A DNA stretch of 64,000 bases from Rhizobium sp. RU36D (GTDB taxonomy: Bacteria; Pseudomonadota; Alphaproteobacteria; Rhizobiales; Rhizobiaceae): positions 118,707-182,706 of the forward strand of contig NZ_FWXU01000010.1 of NCBI RefSeq assembly GCF_900176345.1, written 5' to 3'. Shown piece by piece: positions 50,310-60,531 of the stretch. Made by a program: the position numbers and the translations under genes. The notes under the pieces are model-generated. The model was given only the letters and a program-made list of their open reading frames with translations, made no database searches and had not been told where the DNA came from. Each line of letters starts with the position of its first letter. Position 1 is the stretch's first letter.

Positions 50310-51671
50310 TCAGGCGGTTGCCCGCTCGACCAGAGCAAATTCGTGATGGTTTTGCTGCAGGTAACGCAAGGTCGCGGCCGCATCTACCGGCTTGCCGTAG
50401 TAATATCCCTGCCCCATGCCACATCCCAGCACGCGCAGCTTGTCGGCTTCCGCCGCCGTCTCGATCCCCTCGGCCACAACGGCAAGATTGAGCCCGTCGC
50501 ACATCGATATGATGGCCTTGATAATCTGCTCGGAGGTCCTGTCCGTGGTGATTGCCGAGACGAAGGCCCGGTCGATCTTGACCTTGTCAAAGGCGAAATC
50601 GCGGAGGCGGCCAAGACTGGATTGACCAGTGCCGAAATCGTCGAGTGAAATGCCGATACCGGCCGCGCGCAATTCGCCAATAATGCGTTGCGCCGTGTCG
50701 GCAGACGTCATGACCGCGGTCTCGGTGATCTCCAGTTCAAGCCGGCGCGGGTCGAAACCGACGGCATTGAGGATGGCTAGGATATTGAGCGCCGTCCTCG
50801 GATCCATCAGCTGCGCAGATGACAGGTTGAAGGACAAGAAGAGATCCCGCGGCCAGGCCATCGTGGCCTCCGCCGCTTTACGCAACAGCGCCTCTGAAAG
50901 CAGGTCGATAAAGCCGCGCTCTTCGGCAAGCGGAACGAAGACAGCGGGAGACACGAAACCGAGATCGGGGTCGATCCAGCGCGCCAACGCCTCGAAGCCT
51001 AGCACGCGTCCGTCGTCGATCCTGACGATCGGCTGGAAATAGACATCCACCGCATCGGCGATGATCGCGTTTCGCAGCGCCTGCTCCAATTGCGTGGCGC
51101 GGCGCATCTCCTGCGCGATTTCCTTGGAATAGACGGTGATCTGTCCCCGCCCGCGGCGCTTCGAACGATAAAGCGCCGTTTCTGCGCTCTTCATCAGCTC
51201 GTCGAATTCCGATCCGGCAAAGGGGTAGATGGCAAAGCCGATCGATGCCGAAAGGCGCACGTTTCGATCGCCGAGGTCATAGGGCGCAGACAAGACATCC
51301 TTGATCATCTGGCCAAGGCGCTCTGCACCGACACGCTCGAACACGAGGGGCAGGATGATAGCGAACTCATCGCCATCGTGACGCGTGACGATGGCGCCAT
51401 CGGGAATGCAGGCTTTCAGCCGATGAGCGACCTGACACAGGATCTCATCGCCGGCGGCCGTGCCGAAAAGGTCGTTGATCGGCTTGAAGCCATCGAGATT
51501 GGCAAGGGCGATGGTGAAAGGCGCGGGATCGCTGGCCCGTTCCGCCGCGAGCGAGCGGATCTTGTCGCGCAGGCGATAGCGATTGCCAAGCCCGGTCAGC
51601 TGGTCCGTGTAAGCCATTGCCTGCAGGTCATTCTGGCTGACCGACGGCAAATTTGTTTCAGCCCGCCTCAT
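50310..51671 (-). CDS. GGDEF-EAL cyclic-di-GMP protein
   Basis: A 453-residue protein. The GGDEF domain (about 20-180) has YTDQLTGLGNRYRL and LANLDGFKPINDLFG; its active site reads RHDGDEF, so the first Gly of GGDEF is Asp. The EAL domain (about 190-445) has EAL in FEALARW, NLSS, LELEITET, LDDFGTGQSSLGRL, VKIDRAFV, VAEGIE and GQGYYYGKP, so all phosphodiesterase residues appear present. No membrane or PAS domain. It probably degrades c-di-GMP; cyclase activity is doubtful. Confidence 0.92.
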   Translation of the reverse strand: MRRAETNLPSVSQNDLQAMAYTDQLTGLGNRYRLRDKIRSLAAERASDPAPFTIALANLDGFKPINDLFGTAAGDEILCQVAHRLKACIPDGAIVTRHDGDEFAIILPLVFERVGAERLGQMIKDVLSAPYDLGDRNVRLSASIGFAIYPFAGSEFDELMKSAETALYRSKRRGRGQITVYSKEIAQEMRRATQLEQALRNAIIADAVDVYFQPIVRIDDGRVLGFEALARWIDPDLGFVSPAVFVPLAEERGFIDLLSEALLRKAAEATMAWPRDLFLSFNLSSAQLMDPRTALNILAILNAVGFDPRRLELEITETAVMTSADTAQRIIGELRAAGIGISLDDFGTGQSSLGRLRDFAFDKVKIDRAFVSAITTDRTSEQIIKAIISMCDGLNLAVVAEGIETAAEADKLRVLGCGMGQGYYYGKPVDAAATLRYLQQNHHEFALVERATA

Positions 51672-51824
51672 AAAAAATCCTAGATTTCAAAATATTTAGG
51701 CTCTGAGGACGATGGCGGTTAAGTCTTAAAAAAATAATAGCTTCCGGGCGCTCGCGACCCCAGGATTTCGCCCGAATTTTAGGGTATTGACAACAAAAAT
51801 GCATGTCTGGCGCCCTGTCATGGC

Positions 51825-53516
51825 TCAGACGGCATAATGATCCGCAATTTCGAGGTGATATCGCTGCAATACGCCCGCGATTACGTCGGGGCTGAGCGGT
51901 TTCAGGATCGTCTCGTTCATGCCGGCCGCCATGCAGTCGAGCTCGTCGCGATCAACAGCCAGAGTGAGCACACCGATGATCGGGGTTTCCGACCTGTCGC
52001 CTTCCAGCTGGCGAATACGGCGGCAAGCCTCGAGGCCGTTGAGACCCGGCAGGGTCAGGTCCATGAGGATCATGCGCGGCTTCAGCGCCTTCCACTGCCG
52101 CACCACCTCCTCGCCATCAGCGACGATCTTGTAGGTGCAGCCCAGGCTGTCCAGGATCTGGCTGAAGACGATCTGGTTGACCTGGTTGTCTTCCGCCACG
52201 AGCACTTGAAGATGGCCCGATGGTTTTGGCTTTTCATCCGGTTCGCGCGTGGTGATTTCCCAATCGTCTATACCGATCTCCGCGCCGCCCGAAATGCCCT
52301 GGCTGAGGCGATGGGCCAGTTGCGTGGCAAGCTCGAAGCCATCCAGCGCCAAGACCCCGATCCCCCTCTGCTCGGCGCATTCGATGCAACGGATATCCAT
52401 CTGGCTATCCACCACGACGAGGTCGATCTGCAGGCCGATGCTTGCCGCAATGGTGAGCAAGGCCTCCTCTTCCTCTTCATCGCGTACCGAACAGGCCTCA
52501 ACACCGAGACGAGCCAATATCTCGAGGCACTGCGCCTCGAAATCGTGGTCCGAGGTGATCAGCAGGACCTTGCGCCCGAACAGCGGCTGGTCGGCTGCGT
52601 TGCCAAGGGCATGCGACTGCGCGGCGACCATCGCCGCAGAATTGAGTTGCGGGATCTGTTCGCGCACAGCCGCCACCGCAGCAGGGCTAGCTTCGGCAAT
52701 AGCGCCAACATTGCAAACAAGAAAATAGCGGCCGGGCTTGCCGACACGCTGGAAGCTGAAGGAATAAGCCTGTCCGCCCTCAATGCTTTCGGCCGTAGAG
52801 GGCGAACCGGTCTCCACGACATGCTGCGCCGTTGCGACCAGATGGGACTGGCTGTGCTGCGGGAACACCTGCGCCAGCGTCTGGTCCAGCAGGCTTTCCG
52901 GCCCCACACCTTGCTCCGCGCAGAAGGCCTTGTTGACCGCGACCAGGGACAGCTTGGAATCGCTGACGAAGACCGGCACCGTCAGGTTGTCGAGGATTTC
53001 CTCGGTCAACTGCACCCGTTCCATGTCCGCGCGCCACTGTTCCTCGCGCTTCTTCTGCTCGGTGACATCGCTGACCACGCAGATGCCATAGCCCGAGGGA
53101 AGGCGCCGCTTGGCAAATTTGAGCAGGCGATTGCCCGCATCACGCTCGACCGCGTCGGAACGCTCCCGCCAATGGGCCGAGATGTGTTCGGCGATCCATT
53201 TTTCCCGGGCGCCCGGCGTCTTGGCCCGGGCGGGAAGGCTCGCCTCGTTGCGGTCATAGAGCGCGCCCAGGAAGTCGCGCAGTCGGGTGCCGGGCGTGAG
53301 GAAATCGGATGGGACGTGGAAATAGCTGCCGATATTGCGGCTGGAATAGGTGATCTGGTCGTTCTTGTCGTAGACGATGAAGGCGATTGACAGCGCGTCG
53401 CCCAGGGCGTCCAGCATGGCAGACTGCAGCGCGGAGTCCGGCGAGGTCGTGTCATTCGTCAATAGACCCCTCCTTTCCTCTTCTACGGCCTGAAACGGCA
53501 AGACTTCCTCGAACAT
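51825..53516 (-). CDS. PAS-PAS-receiver protein without kinase domains
   Basis: A 563-residue cytoplasmic signalling protein. Two PAS-like domains (about 30-155, SIAFIVYDKNDQITYSSRN, and 170-285, NLTVPVFVSDSKLSLVAVNKAFC) precede a degenerate receiver-like segment (about 315-415, KVLLITSDHDFEAQCLEILARLG). A full C-terminal receiver follows (about 440-560): LVAEDNQVNQ, phospho-acceptor Asp in ILMDLTLPG, and Lys in ILKPLSP. No HisKA or ATPase domain is present. The start may instead be a TTG at 53462, six bases after AGGAGG, giving LTNDTTSPDSA. Confidence 0.82.
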   Translation of the reverse strand: MFEEVLPFQAVEEERRGLLTNDTTSPDSALQSAMLDALGDALSIAFIVYDKNDQITYSSRNIGSYFHVPSDFLTPGTRLRDFLGALYDRNEASLPARAKTPGAREKWIAEHISAHWRERSDAVERDAGNRLLKFAKRRLPSGYGICVVSDVTEQKKREEQWRADMERVQLTEEILDNLTVPVFVSDSKLSLVAVNKAFCAEQGVGPESLLDQTLAQVFPQHSQSHLVATAQHVVETGSPSTAESIEGGQAYSFSFQRVGKPGRYFLVCNVGAIAEASPAAVAAVREQIPQLNSAAMVAAQSHALGNAADQPLFGRKVLLITSDHDFEAQCLEILARLGVEACSVRDEEEEEALLTIAASIGLQIDLVVVDSQMDIRCIECAEQRGIGVLALDGFELATQLAHRLSQGISGGAEIGIDDWEITTREPDEKPKPSGHLQVLVAEDNQVNQIVFSQILDSLGCTYKIVADGEEVVRQWKALKPRMILMDLTLPGLNGLEACRRIRQLEGDRSETPIIGVLTLAVDRDELDCMAAGMNETILKPLSPDVIAGVLQRYHLEIADHYAV

Positions 53517-53821
53517 ACCGCCTCAAACACACCAAACCGGGCGCCTCTCATTGGCGACCGCAACACGCTAGAGCAGACAGGTCATGCTGGGCGAGAAGAC
53601 AGGGGTGTGCCTTGCAAACCCCGATGGCGGCATCCAGCGCTGCGCCAATCTTTCAGCCGGGAAGCCGGCCAGCAAGCGACGATCATGTCAAGCTCCTGTA
53701 AACTTAAAGCTATCCTGTTAAGACCCGATTAATGCATCGCGCAAATTCGAACACGCGTGCATTGCAGTGCATGGCGCGGATTATGGCTTCCCCCGGCGAG
53801 CCGAATCCTCGAAAATAGGCC
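53517..53821. other. 305-base divergent intergenic region
   Basis: It separates the divergently transcribed PAS-REC gene and mutL and should carry both promoters. I see no supported gene, strong hairpin or recognisable operator. Confidence 0.5.
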
Positions 53822-55672
53822 ATGGCCATCAAACTGCTCTCCGAAACCCTCATCAACCAGATCGCAGCCGGCGAGGTGATCGAACGCCCCGCAAGCGCCG
53901 TGAAGGAACTGGTGGAGAATGCCATCGATGCCGGGGCGACCCGCATCGAAGTGGCAACCTCAGGCGGCGGCAAGAGCCTGATCCGTGTCTCCGACAATGG
54001 CAGCGGCATGGAACCCGCGGATCTCGAACTCGCCATCCGGCGCCATTGCACCTCGAAGATATCCGATACGCTGGATGACATCGTCAGTCTGGGCTTTCGC
54101 GGCGAGGCATTGCCATCGATCGGCTCGGTGGCGAAACTCACGATATCGAGCCGGAGGGTCGGCAGTTCGGAAGGTGCGGAGATCGCGGTTGCCGGCGGGC
54201 GCGTCACGCCGGTGCGGCCGGCGGCTGCCAATCCCGGCACTGTGGTCGAAGTGCGCGACATGTTCTTCGCGACGCCGGCCCGGCTGAAGTTCCTGAAAAG
54301 CGAGCGGGCGGAATCGGCGCAGATCACCGAGGTGGTCAAACGCATGGCGGTCGCCTTCCCGAAGATCCGCTTCACGCTCTCCGGAACCGACCGCACCACG
54401 CTGGACCTGCCGGCAACGGGCGACGACCACCTTTCGCGCATCGCACAGGTGCTTGGCCCGGAATTTCGCGACAATGCCATCCTGATCAATGCGGAGCGGG
54501 AGGATGTGCGGCTTACCGGCTTTGCCGGGATCCCCACCTTCAACCGGGGCAATTCCGCCCATCAATATGCCTTCGTCAATGGGCGGCCGATCCAGGACAA
54601 GCTCGTGCTGTCGGCAATTCGTGGCGCCTATGCGGAGACCGTGCCGGCGGGCCGCTATCCGGTCGCGGTGCTGGCGATCTCGATTGATCCGGCGCTTGTT
54701 GATGTCAACGTGCATCCGGCCAAGTCCGACGTGCGCTTCCGCGATCCCGGTCTTGTGCGCGGACTGATTGTCGGGGCGATCCGAGAGGCGCTGCATCGGG
54801 AGGGTGACCGCGCCTCCACCGCAGGCGCCGGCGGCATGCTGAGCGCGTTCCGCCCCGGCTTCCGTCCGGCGGCGGCACAGTCTGCCCCGGCCTATGCCGC
54901 CGGCCGGTCCAGCGCGCCAGCAGACTGGCGTGCCGACAGCTCGCCCTTCCGCCCCCTGGGGTCCGCCACTACAGCGAGCGCAGGTTTTGCCGAGGTCAGG
55001 CAGGGGCAGTTTGCAGATCTCGCACAGCCGGCAGCTCGCGCGGAAGCGCCTGTGGATGCGGGCTCACCAGCGACCGCATCGGAACCGACCCGCTATCCGC
55101 TCGGGGCCGCGCGGGCGCAACTGCATGAAAACTACATCATCGCCCAGACCGATGACGGCCTGGTCATCGTCGACCAGCATGCGGCCCATGAGCGCCTGGT
55201 GTTCGAAAGCATGCGCAAGGCGCTGGTCGGACGCCGCCTGCCCTCGCAGGCGCTGCTGATCCCGGAGATCGTCGACCTGCCGGAAGAAGACTGCGACCGG
55301 CTGATGATGCATGCCGAAGGGCTGGACCGGCTGGGACTGGCGATAGAGCGCTTCGGACCCGGTGCGATTGCCATCCGCGAGACGCCGGCCATGCTGGGCC
55401 GCATGGATGCGGTAGGCATGGTCCGCCAGCTCGCCGACGAGATCGCCGAATGGGATACGTCGGAGGGATTGTCGCAGAGACTCGAGCATGTGGCGGCCAC
55501 CATGGCCTGTCATGGTTCGGTTCGCTCTGGCCGCCGGCTGCAGGTGGAAGAGATGAACGCGCTTCTGCGGCAGATGGAGGAGACGCCGGGCTCTGGCCAA
55601 TGCAATCATGGCCGGCCGACCTTCATCTCGCTCAAGCTCTCCGACATCGAGCGCTTGTTCGGCAGAAGCTAA
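53822..55672 (+). CDS. mutL: DNA mismatch repair protein MutL
   Basis: A 616-residue GHKL ATPase linking MutS recognition to repair. ATPase motifs: [26 protein letters not shown] and [17 protein letters not shown] Pro/Ala-rich linker (about 320-425) leads to the C-terminal dimerisation domain with [30 protein letters not shown]. The endonuclease motif [12 protein letters not shown] is present, as in MutL proteins of bacteria lacking MutH. Confidence 0.97.
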   Translation: MAIKLLSETLINQIAAGEVIERPASAVKELVENAIDAGATRIEVATSGGGKSLIRVSDNGSGMEPADLELAIRRHCTSKISDTLDDIVSLGFRGEALPSIGSVAKLTISSRRVGSSEGAEIAVAGGRVTPVRPAAANPGTVVEVRDMFFATPARLKFLKSERAESAQITEVVKRMAVAFPKIRFTLSGTDRTTLDLPATGDDHLSRIAQVLGPEFRDNAILINAEREDVRLTGFAGIPTFNRGNSAHQYAFVNGRPIQDKLVLSAIRGAYAETVPAGRYPVAVLAISIDPALVDVNVHPAKSDVRFRDPGLVRGLIVGAIREALHREGDRASTAGAGGMLSAFRPGFRPAAAQSAPAYAAGRSSAPADWRADSSPFRPLGSATTASAGFAEVRQGQFADLAQPAARAEAPVDAGSPATASEPTRYPLGAARAQLHENYIIAQTDDGLVIVDQHAAHERLVFESMRKALVGRRLPSQALLIPEIVDLPEEDCDRLMMHAEGLDRLGLAIERFGPGAIAIRETPAMLGRMDAVGMVRQLADEIAEWDTSEGLSQRLEHVAATMACHGSVRSGRRLQVEEMNALLRQMEETPGSGQCNHGRPTFISLKLSDIERLFGRS

Positions 55673-55735
55673 TTTGCTGGAAATTCCGTCTGACACGCTC
55701 TATTGCATGACGATCGCATGACGAAAGGCACTGCC

Positions 55736-55972
55736 ATGATGAACCGGTTCGAAGGCGGCGGGAATCGCGAAGCCAAAATCAAGTATCTCGATGCCGATTT
55801 CCAGATCGTCATGCCGGGCTCCCACGTGATCTGCGCCATGACAAACAAGCGCATCATGATCGACGAACTGCGCTACTGGAGCGTTGCGCGACAGGAACCC
55901 TATGCCGATGCCGCCGCCTCCCTGGAAGCCGACAAGCGCGCTGGGATCCTGCCGAACCAGACCAGGGGGTAA
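55736..55972 (+). CDS. DUF2093 domain protein
   Basis: A 78-residue conserved alphaproteobacterial protein: NRFEGGGNREAKIKYLDADFQIVMPGSHVICAMTNKRI, then DELRYWSVARQEPYADAAASL. This matches DUF2093 over its whole length. GAAAGG seven bases upstream supports the ATG at 55736. It lies between mutL and the convergent lpxK, which is its usual place in rhizobia. Function unknown. Confidence 0.87.
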   Translation: MMNRFEGGGNREAKIKYLDADFQIVMPGSHVICAMTNKRIMIDELRYWSVARQEPYADAAASLEADKRAGILPNQTRG

Positions 55973-55979
55973 CGCCTGG

Positions 55980-57026
55980 TTATTTCGTCGCTGACCTGTT
56001 CTCGCGCAGGCGACGGGCGCGAAACGCCTCGATGGCAAGGTCCACGATCTTGCCGGGCGCCTGCGGGTCGTCAAAGGCCATGACGACATCGAGGACCCGC
56101 GTTTTTTCCAGAAGCTCCGCCGCCCGACCATGGCCGCCCGACAGCCTGACGAAATCCTTTGACGTCGTCACCAGTTGCAGCCCATGCAGCGCGGAATGGG
56201 AGAGGAGATCCTCGATCTCGTCGTCCGTCAGGTGCTGGTGATCGCCGAATTTTCGCGTCGCCACGATCTCGGCACCCAGTTGCTCGAGGGTGCGGAAAAA
56301 CTTGTCCGGATCGGCGATGCCGGCAAAAGCCATCACTTTCTGCCCGGCATAACCTTGGGGATCCTCGGCCTTGACGCTTGCGGCATAAAACGGCTTGCCG
56401 GCTCGGGAGGCCATGCGGATGAGATGGTCAGCGGCATTGCCGGTGCCTGCCTGCAGGATGGCCGACAGCTTCGACATCTGGATCTTGATCGGTGCCCGCA
56501 CGGGTCCGGCCGGAACGATGTGGCCATTGCCGATCCCGCGTTGGGCATCGATGACGATCAAGGCGAAATCGACGGCGAACTGGTTGCTCTGGAAGCCATC
56601 GTCCATGATGATGAGGTCAGCGCCCTCCTCCACCAGTTTCCGGGCGCCGGCCAGACGACGGCGCGAAATCACGGTCAGGGCCTCGCGCGCCAAAAGCAGT
56701 GGTTCGTCGCCGACGGCATGGGCCCGGTGGTGATGGGCATCCACGACATGGGTTCCATCCAGCGAGCCGCCGTAGCCACGGCTGAGGAAACCGGGTTTCA
56801 GGCCCTTCTGCTTGGCGGCCACCGCCAGTGCGAGCGCTGTCGGGGTTTTGCCGGCGCCGCCGACAGTGAAGTTTCCGACACAGATGACCGGGACCGGCAC
56901 GGAATGGCGCGGCATGCGGCGCATCCGGCGGCCCGCGACCTGACCATAGATCAGCGAAAAGGGCGAAAGCAGCCAAGCCCGCCAGTCGGGCTTCGTCCAC
57001 CAGAACGGGGGCGCTTCCGATACCAT
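55980..57026 (-). CDS. lpxK: Tetraacyldisaccharide 4'-kinase
   Basis: A 348-residue inner-membrane-associated kinase that phosphorylates the 4' position of lipid A disaccharide. The P-loop is [13 protein letters not shown] (about 52-64), with RGYGG and DDGFQ motifs ([12 protein letters not shown]) typical of LpxK. An N-terminal hydrophobic segment [11 protein letters not shown] is visible. It is the last gene of the waaA-HAD-lpxK group. Confidence 0.95.
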   Translation of the reverse strand: MVSEAPPFWWTKPDWRAWLLSPFSLIYGQVAGRRMRRMPRHSVPVPVICVGNFTVGGAGKTPTALALAVAAKQKGLKPGFLSRGYGGSLDGTHVVDAHHHRAHAVGDEPLLLAREALTVISRRRLAGARKLVEEGADLIIMDDGFQSNQFAVDFALIVIDAQRGIGNGHIVPAGPVRAPIKIQMSKLSAILQAGTGNAADHLIRMASRAGKPFYAASVKAEDPQGYAGQKVMAFAGIADPDKFFRTLEQLGAEIVATRKFGDHQHLTDDEIEDLLSHSALHGLQLVTTSKDFVRLSGGHGRAAELLEKTRVLDVVMAFDDPQAPGKIVDLAIEAFRARRLRENRSATK

Positions 57027-57152
57027 GATGCCGTCTGTCTCCGCTCCGTGCCGTGCTTCAGCTCGACCTTATAGATGCTGCGTCGCAAGACAAGCGGCGC
57101 AAGACACAGGGTTTGACAGGTTTATGCTTAAGGAACGGTAAAAGTGGAAGGA

Positions 57153-57890
57153 TCAGGCCAGCGCCCTTAGCCCCAGAAGCTCCGCCAATTCGGTCACATC
57201 GTCAAGGCACACGTCTGCCGCTTCTTCCAGGCTCGCGCGCGAGCCCGTGCCGCTCAGCACGCCCACCGTTAGGCCGACCCCGGCATTCAGGCCCATATGC
57301 ATATCGTGATTGCTGTCGCCGACCACCGCGACCATAGCCGGATCAAGCCCGGTCTCGCGGCAAAAACCGAGAACCATCCCAGGTCCAGGTTTTGTCCCAT
57401 GGCCACTGTCATAGCCCGCGACGTAATCGACATACTCGCCGATGCCGAAACGGCTGACGATGTTGCGGATCGACCTCTCATTGTCGCTGGAGGCGATGCC
57501 GAGCTTCAGGCCGGCGGCCTTCAGTTCCGAAAACAGCGCCACGAGGTCGGTCACCGGTACCGAAAGACCGGAGGCTTCGGCGAACAGGTTGTCGATCTCA
57601 GGCACCAATGTCTTGAGGTCGAGGGGCGAGCCGGCCGCAATCAGCCCCGCTGCAATTTCCGCGGTGTTGGCCACCGCGAGCAGGCTGTCGGGCACGATAT
57701 GGCCGGTTTCCGGATCCATGCCGCAGGCGAGCAGCATCCGGTCAGCCAGGGCCTGGTCGCCCGCGGATGCCAGGAGCGCCACCTTACGATTAACCGGCCC
57801 CCAGCTCTCGTCAAAATCAAGCAGCGTTCCGTCCTTGTCGAAGACGATCCCTGCAATCTTGCCGGCTTCGGCCCGTCCAGTCCGCATCAT
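57153..57890 (-). CDS. HAD superfamily phosphatase
   Basis: A 245-residue haloacid-dehalogenase-type hydrolase with motif I FDKDGTLLDFDESW, motif II SSDNE and motif IV GDSNHDMHMGLNAG; Lys in the TKPGP segment completes the set. It resembles phosphoglycolate phosphatase-like and Kdo-pathway phosphatases, but the substrate cannot be told from sequence. It lies eight bases after waaA and 126 bases before lpxK, splitting these lipid A genes. Confidence 0.88.
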   Translation of the reverse strand: MMRTGRAEAGKIAGIVFDKDGTLLDFDESWGPVNRKVALLASAGDQALADRMLLACGMDPETGHIVPDSLLAVANTAEIAAGLIAAGSPLDLKTLVPEIDNLFAEASGLSVPVTDLVALFSELKAAGLKLGIASSDNERSIRNIVSRFGIGEYVDYVAGYDSGHGTKPGPGMVLGFCRETGLDPAMVAVVGDSNHDMHMGLNAGVGLTVGVLSGTGSRASLEEAADVCLDDVTELAELLGLRALA

Positions 57891-57898
57891 GGCTCCAT

Positions 57899-59218
57899 TC
57901 AGGCCTGTGCCGCCGTCTTGGGCTCCAGTCGTGCCTTTACGGTCAGCGGGTTGATATAGGGCTCCAGGCCCTTCAGCGTCGCGGCAAGCGCGCCACGCAT
58001 TTCCTGGACGCTGTCGCGGCCGGCATCCATCATCTTGGCACGCGCCAGATCGTTGCTGCTGAGGAAGTGAACGGCCTTGGCCAGCATCTCGGCGTCGCGC
58101 ACGATGCGCGCCCCGCCGTTGCGGACCAGCTTCTGATAGGATTCGCGGAAATTCTCGACATGCGGACCGGCGAGAACCGCGCAGCTCAGCATGGCCGGCT
58201 CCAGCGGGTTGCCGCCGCCGCCGCCGGTCAGGGAACGACCGACAAAGGCGATCTCGGTCAGCCGCAGGAACAGGCCCATCTCGCCGATGGTATCGCCCAG
58301 CAGGACATCGGTGTCCTTGGTGATTTCATCGCCACGGGTGCGGCGGGCGACTTTCAACCCCTTCTCCACCATCATGGCTTCGATCTCATCGGACCGCTCG
58401 GGATGGCGCGGCACGACGATGGTGAGCAACCCGGTATGGGCCTTCAGCGCCCGATGCACCATGGCGGCGATCTTCTCCTCCCCCTCGAAGGTGGAGATGG
58501 CGGCCCATGTGTTGCGGTCACCGATCTGCGCGGCATAGAGAGCCAGCAGGCTTTCGTCGCAAGGCGGTGCATCGGTATCGACCTTGAGATTGCCTGAGAC
58601 GGTCACCGGCCACGAACCGAGATCGCGGAAACGCTCCGCATCCATATCCGATTGGGCCACGACGAGGGCGAGCTTGCCGAACAACTGCTCGGCAATCGTG
58701 AGGCGGCGATGCCAACGCTCGAAAGAGCGATCCGACATGCGGGCATTCACCGAGATCTGCGGGATATGCCGATCATGCAGCGCCATGACCGTAACCGGCC
58801 AGATCTCGGACTCCACCGTCACGGCGATGTCCGGATGCCAATAGTCGAGGAAGCGTGAAATGGCGGGCTTCAGGTCGAGCGGCACATACTGATGCATGAT
58901 GTCGCCATCGAGTCGGAAGCGGGCGAGTTCCGCCGAGGTAACGGTTCCTGTTGTCAGCAGCACATTGATGTCGCGGCGGCGCAGTTCGCGCATCAGCGGG
59001 ATGACCGCCAGGGTCTCGCCGACGCTTGCCGCGTGAACCCAGACGAGCGGCCCCTGCGGCCTGTCGAGAGACGGATAGCCAAAGCGCTCGTTGCGCCTCA
59101 AGCGGTCTTCCTTGCCCTTGGCGGCACGATAGCTCAGGAACGGACCAGCCAGCGGATAGGCCGCCATGCCGCCCCAGCGATATGCAGTCAAAGCGAGAAA
59201 CGCCAATCCGTTGCTCAT
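57899..59218 (-). CDS. waaA: 3-deoxy-D-manno-octulosonic acid transferase
   Basis: A 439-residue GT30 glycosyltransferase adding Kdo to lipid A precursor at the inner membrane. LVWVHAASVGETLAVIPLMREL is the WaaA hallmark. WPVTVSGNLKVDTDAPP and the C-terminal EIAFVGRSLTGGGGGNPLEPAML block hold the donor-binding residues. The N-terminal hydrophobic segment anchors it. It is the first of waaA-HAD-lpxK. Confidence 0.96.
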   Translation of the reverse strand: MSNGLAFLALTAYRWGGMAAYPLAGPFLSYRAAKGKEDRLRRNERFGYPSLDRPQGPLVWVHAASVGETLAVIPLMRELRRRDINVLLTTGTVTSAELARFRLDGDIMHQYVPLDLKPAISRFLDYWHPDIAVTVESEIWPVTVMALHDRHIPQISVNARMSDRSFERWHRRLTIAEQLFGKLALVVAQSDMDAERFRDLGSWPVTVSGNLKVDTDAPPCDESLLALYAAQIGDRNTWAAISTFEGEEKIAAMVHRALKAHTGLLTIVVPRHPERSDEIEAMMVEKGLKVARRTRGDEITKDTDVLLGDTIGEMGLFLRLTEIAFVGRSLTGGGGGNPLEPAMLSCAVLAGPHVENFRESYQKLVRNGGARIVRDAEMLAKAVHFLSSNDLARAKMMDAGRDSVQEMRGALAATLKGLEPYINPLTVKARLEPKTAAQA

Positions 59219-59391
59219 TTTGCCGCGATCCGCATATTCAATTCGTTGCGCAAAACCAATGTCCCTCGGCCAAGCCGGAAATTACTAAGAACGACAGTGA
59301 GACACCATTTCGTCCAATCGTTGACCGCAATGATAAAACTATACGTCAATTGAAGCTGGCGGCAGCTTTTGGGAGTAGCCGCCGCTGAAAA

Positions 59392-59637
59392 TCACTTCTG
59401 GGCCTTGTCGTGCGGGTCGAGCAGCCGGTGCATATGCACGATGAAATAGCGCATATGGGCATTGTCGACCGTCTGCTGGGCCTTGGCCCGCCAGGCGAGC
59501 AGCGCGCTGGCATAATCGGGGAAAATGCCGACGATATCGAGGCTGGAGAGATCGCGGAACTGCACCTCTTCGAGGTTCGACAATTCGCCCCCGAAGACCA
59601 AGTGAAGAAGCTGCTTCTTATCGCCGGATTCCGTCAT
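59392..59637 (-). CDS. DUF4170 domain protein
   Basis: An 81-residue conserved rhizobial protein with LLHLVFGGELSNLEEVQFRDLSSLDIVGIFPDYASALLAWRAKAQQTVDNAHMRYFIVHMHRLLDP, the DUF4170 pattern. It lies between cysQ and waaA, a usual position. Function unknown. The 173 bases between it and waaA hold no gene. Confidence 0.87.
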   Translation of the reverse strand: MTESGDKKQLLHLVFGGELSNLEEVQFRDLSSLDIVGIFPDYASALLAWRAKAQQTVDNAHMRYFIVHMHRLLDPHDKAQK

Positions 59638-59699
59638 TTCCCGTCTCTTTCTGTTAGTCTTCGGGCCATAATTTCATCTGCTCGATTTTAGCGCAAAGG

Positions 59700-60527
59700 T
59701 CAACTGTGGGGCAATGTCGCCAATTGGCTCAGGAAATCCGGCAGGAACGGATCTGTCGCGGCGCATAGCACGCCATGGGTTACCTCACGGCGATTGTAGA
59801 GCAGCCCGCGGCCATCCAATCCCACCAATGCACCGCCGGCCCGCAGCAGGATGAGGTCAGCCGCCGCAAGGTCCCAATCATGGGAATTGCGCTTGACCAG
59901 CGTGGCGTCGATGCGCCCATCCGCGACCATGGCAAGGCGATAGGCAAGCGAGGGGATGTGCTCGACCCGCTCCACGCGGGTGCGAAACTCAGGCCCGAGA
60001 CCGTTCAGCATGTCCTGCGCCACGGCCACCCGCAGGCGGTCGCAAGCCTGTGGATGACTTACGGAAATCGCAACGCCATTCTTGAGCGCCGGACCGCCGG
60101 CAACGGCCGTGAATTCCTCTTCAAGCGCCGGCGCGACCAGGACGCCGGCCACGGGCGTTCCCTGATGGACCACCGCGACGCTGACGCACCAGGTCTTCTT
60201 GCCGGCAATGAAGGCCCGCGTTCCGTCGATCGGATCCACCACGAACAGCGTCTCGCAATCAAGGCGTGAGAGTTCGTCGTCGGTTTCTTCCGACAGCCAG
60301 CCATAGCTGGGGCGGGCGGCACGCAGGCGCGACGACAAGAGTTCATTGGCGGCGAAATCGGCAGCGCTGACCGGCGAGCGGTCATCATTCTTCCACCAGA
60401 CCTCAGGCGACTGACCAAAAAAAGTCAAAGCAACCTGCCCGGCTTCCCGGGCAGCGCTGGTAATCAACTCCAGGTCGGCATTCCAGTCTCTGATCGTTCC
60501 TGCCGACATTACAGGGTCCGTTTCCAA
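59700..60527 (-). CDS. cysQ: 3'(2'),5'-bisphosphate nucleotidase / inositol monophosphatase family
   Basis: A 275-residue Mg2+-dependent, Li+-sensitive phosphatase fold. Metal-binding motifs: SEETDDE, DPIDGTRAFIAGKKTWCVSVAV, and the late NSHDWDLAAADLILLRAGG. The CysQ-type role (recycling PAP from sulfate assimilation) is inferred from its position in the rhizobial pmbA-cysQ-waaA block; inositol phosphatase activity is an alternative. Confidence 0.9.
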   Translation of the reverse strand: METDPVMSAGTIRDWNADLELITSAAREAGQVALTFFGQSPEVWWKNDDRSPVSAADFAANELLSSRLRAARPSYGWLSEETDDELSRLDCETLFVVDPIDGTRAFIAGKKTWCVSVAVVHQGTPVAGVLVAPALEEEFTAVAGGPALKNGVAISVSHPQACDRLRVAVAQDMLNGLGPEFRTRVERVEHIPSLAYRLAMVADGRIDATLVKRNSHDWDLAAADLILLRAGGALVGLDGRGLLYNRREVTHGVLCAATDPFLPDFLSQLATLPHS

Positions 60528-60531
60528 GCTG

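Noticed and set aside
51837..53390. Long open frame antisense to the PAS-REC gene
   Set aside because: Mirror frame of a coding gene; composition typical of reverse-frame translation.
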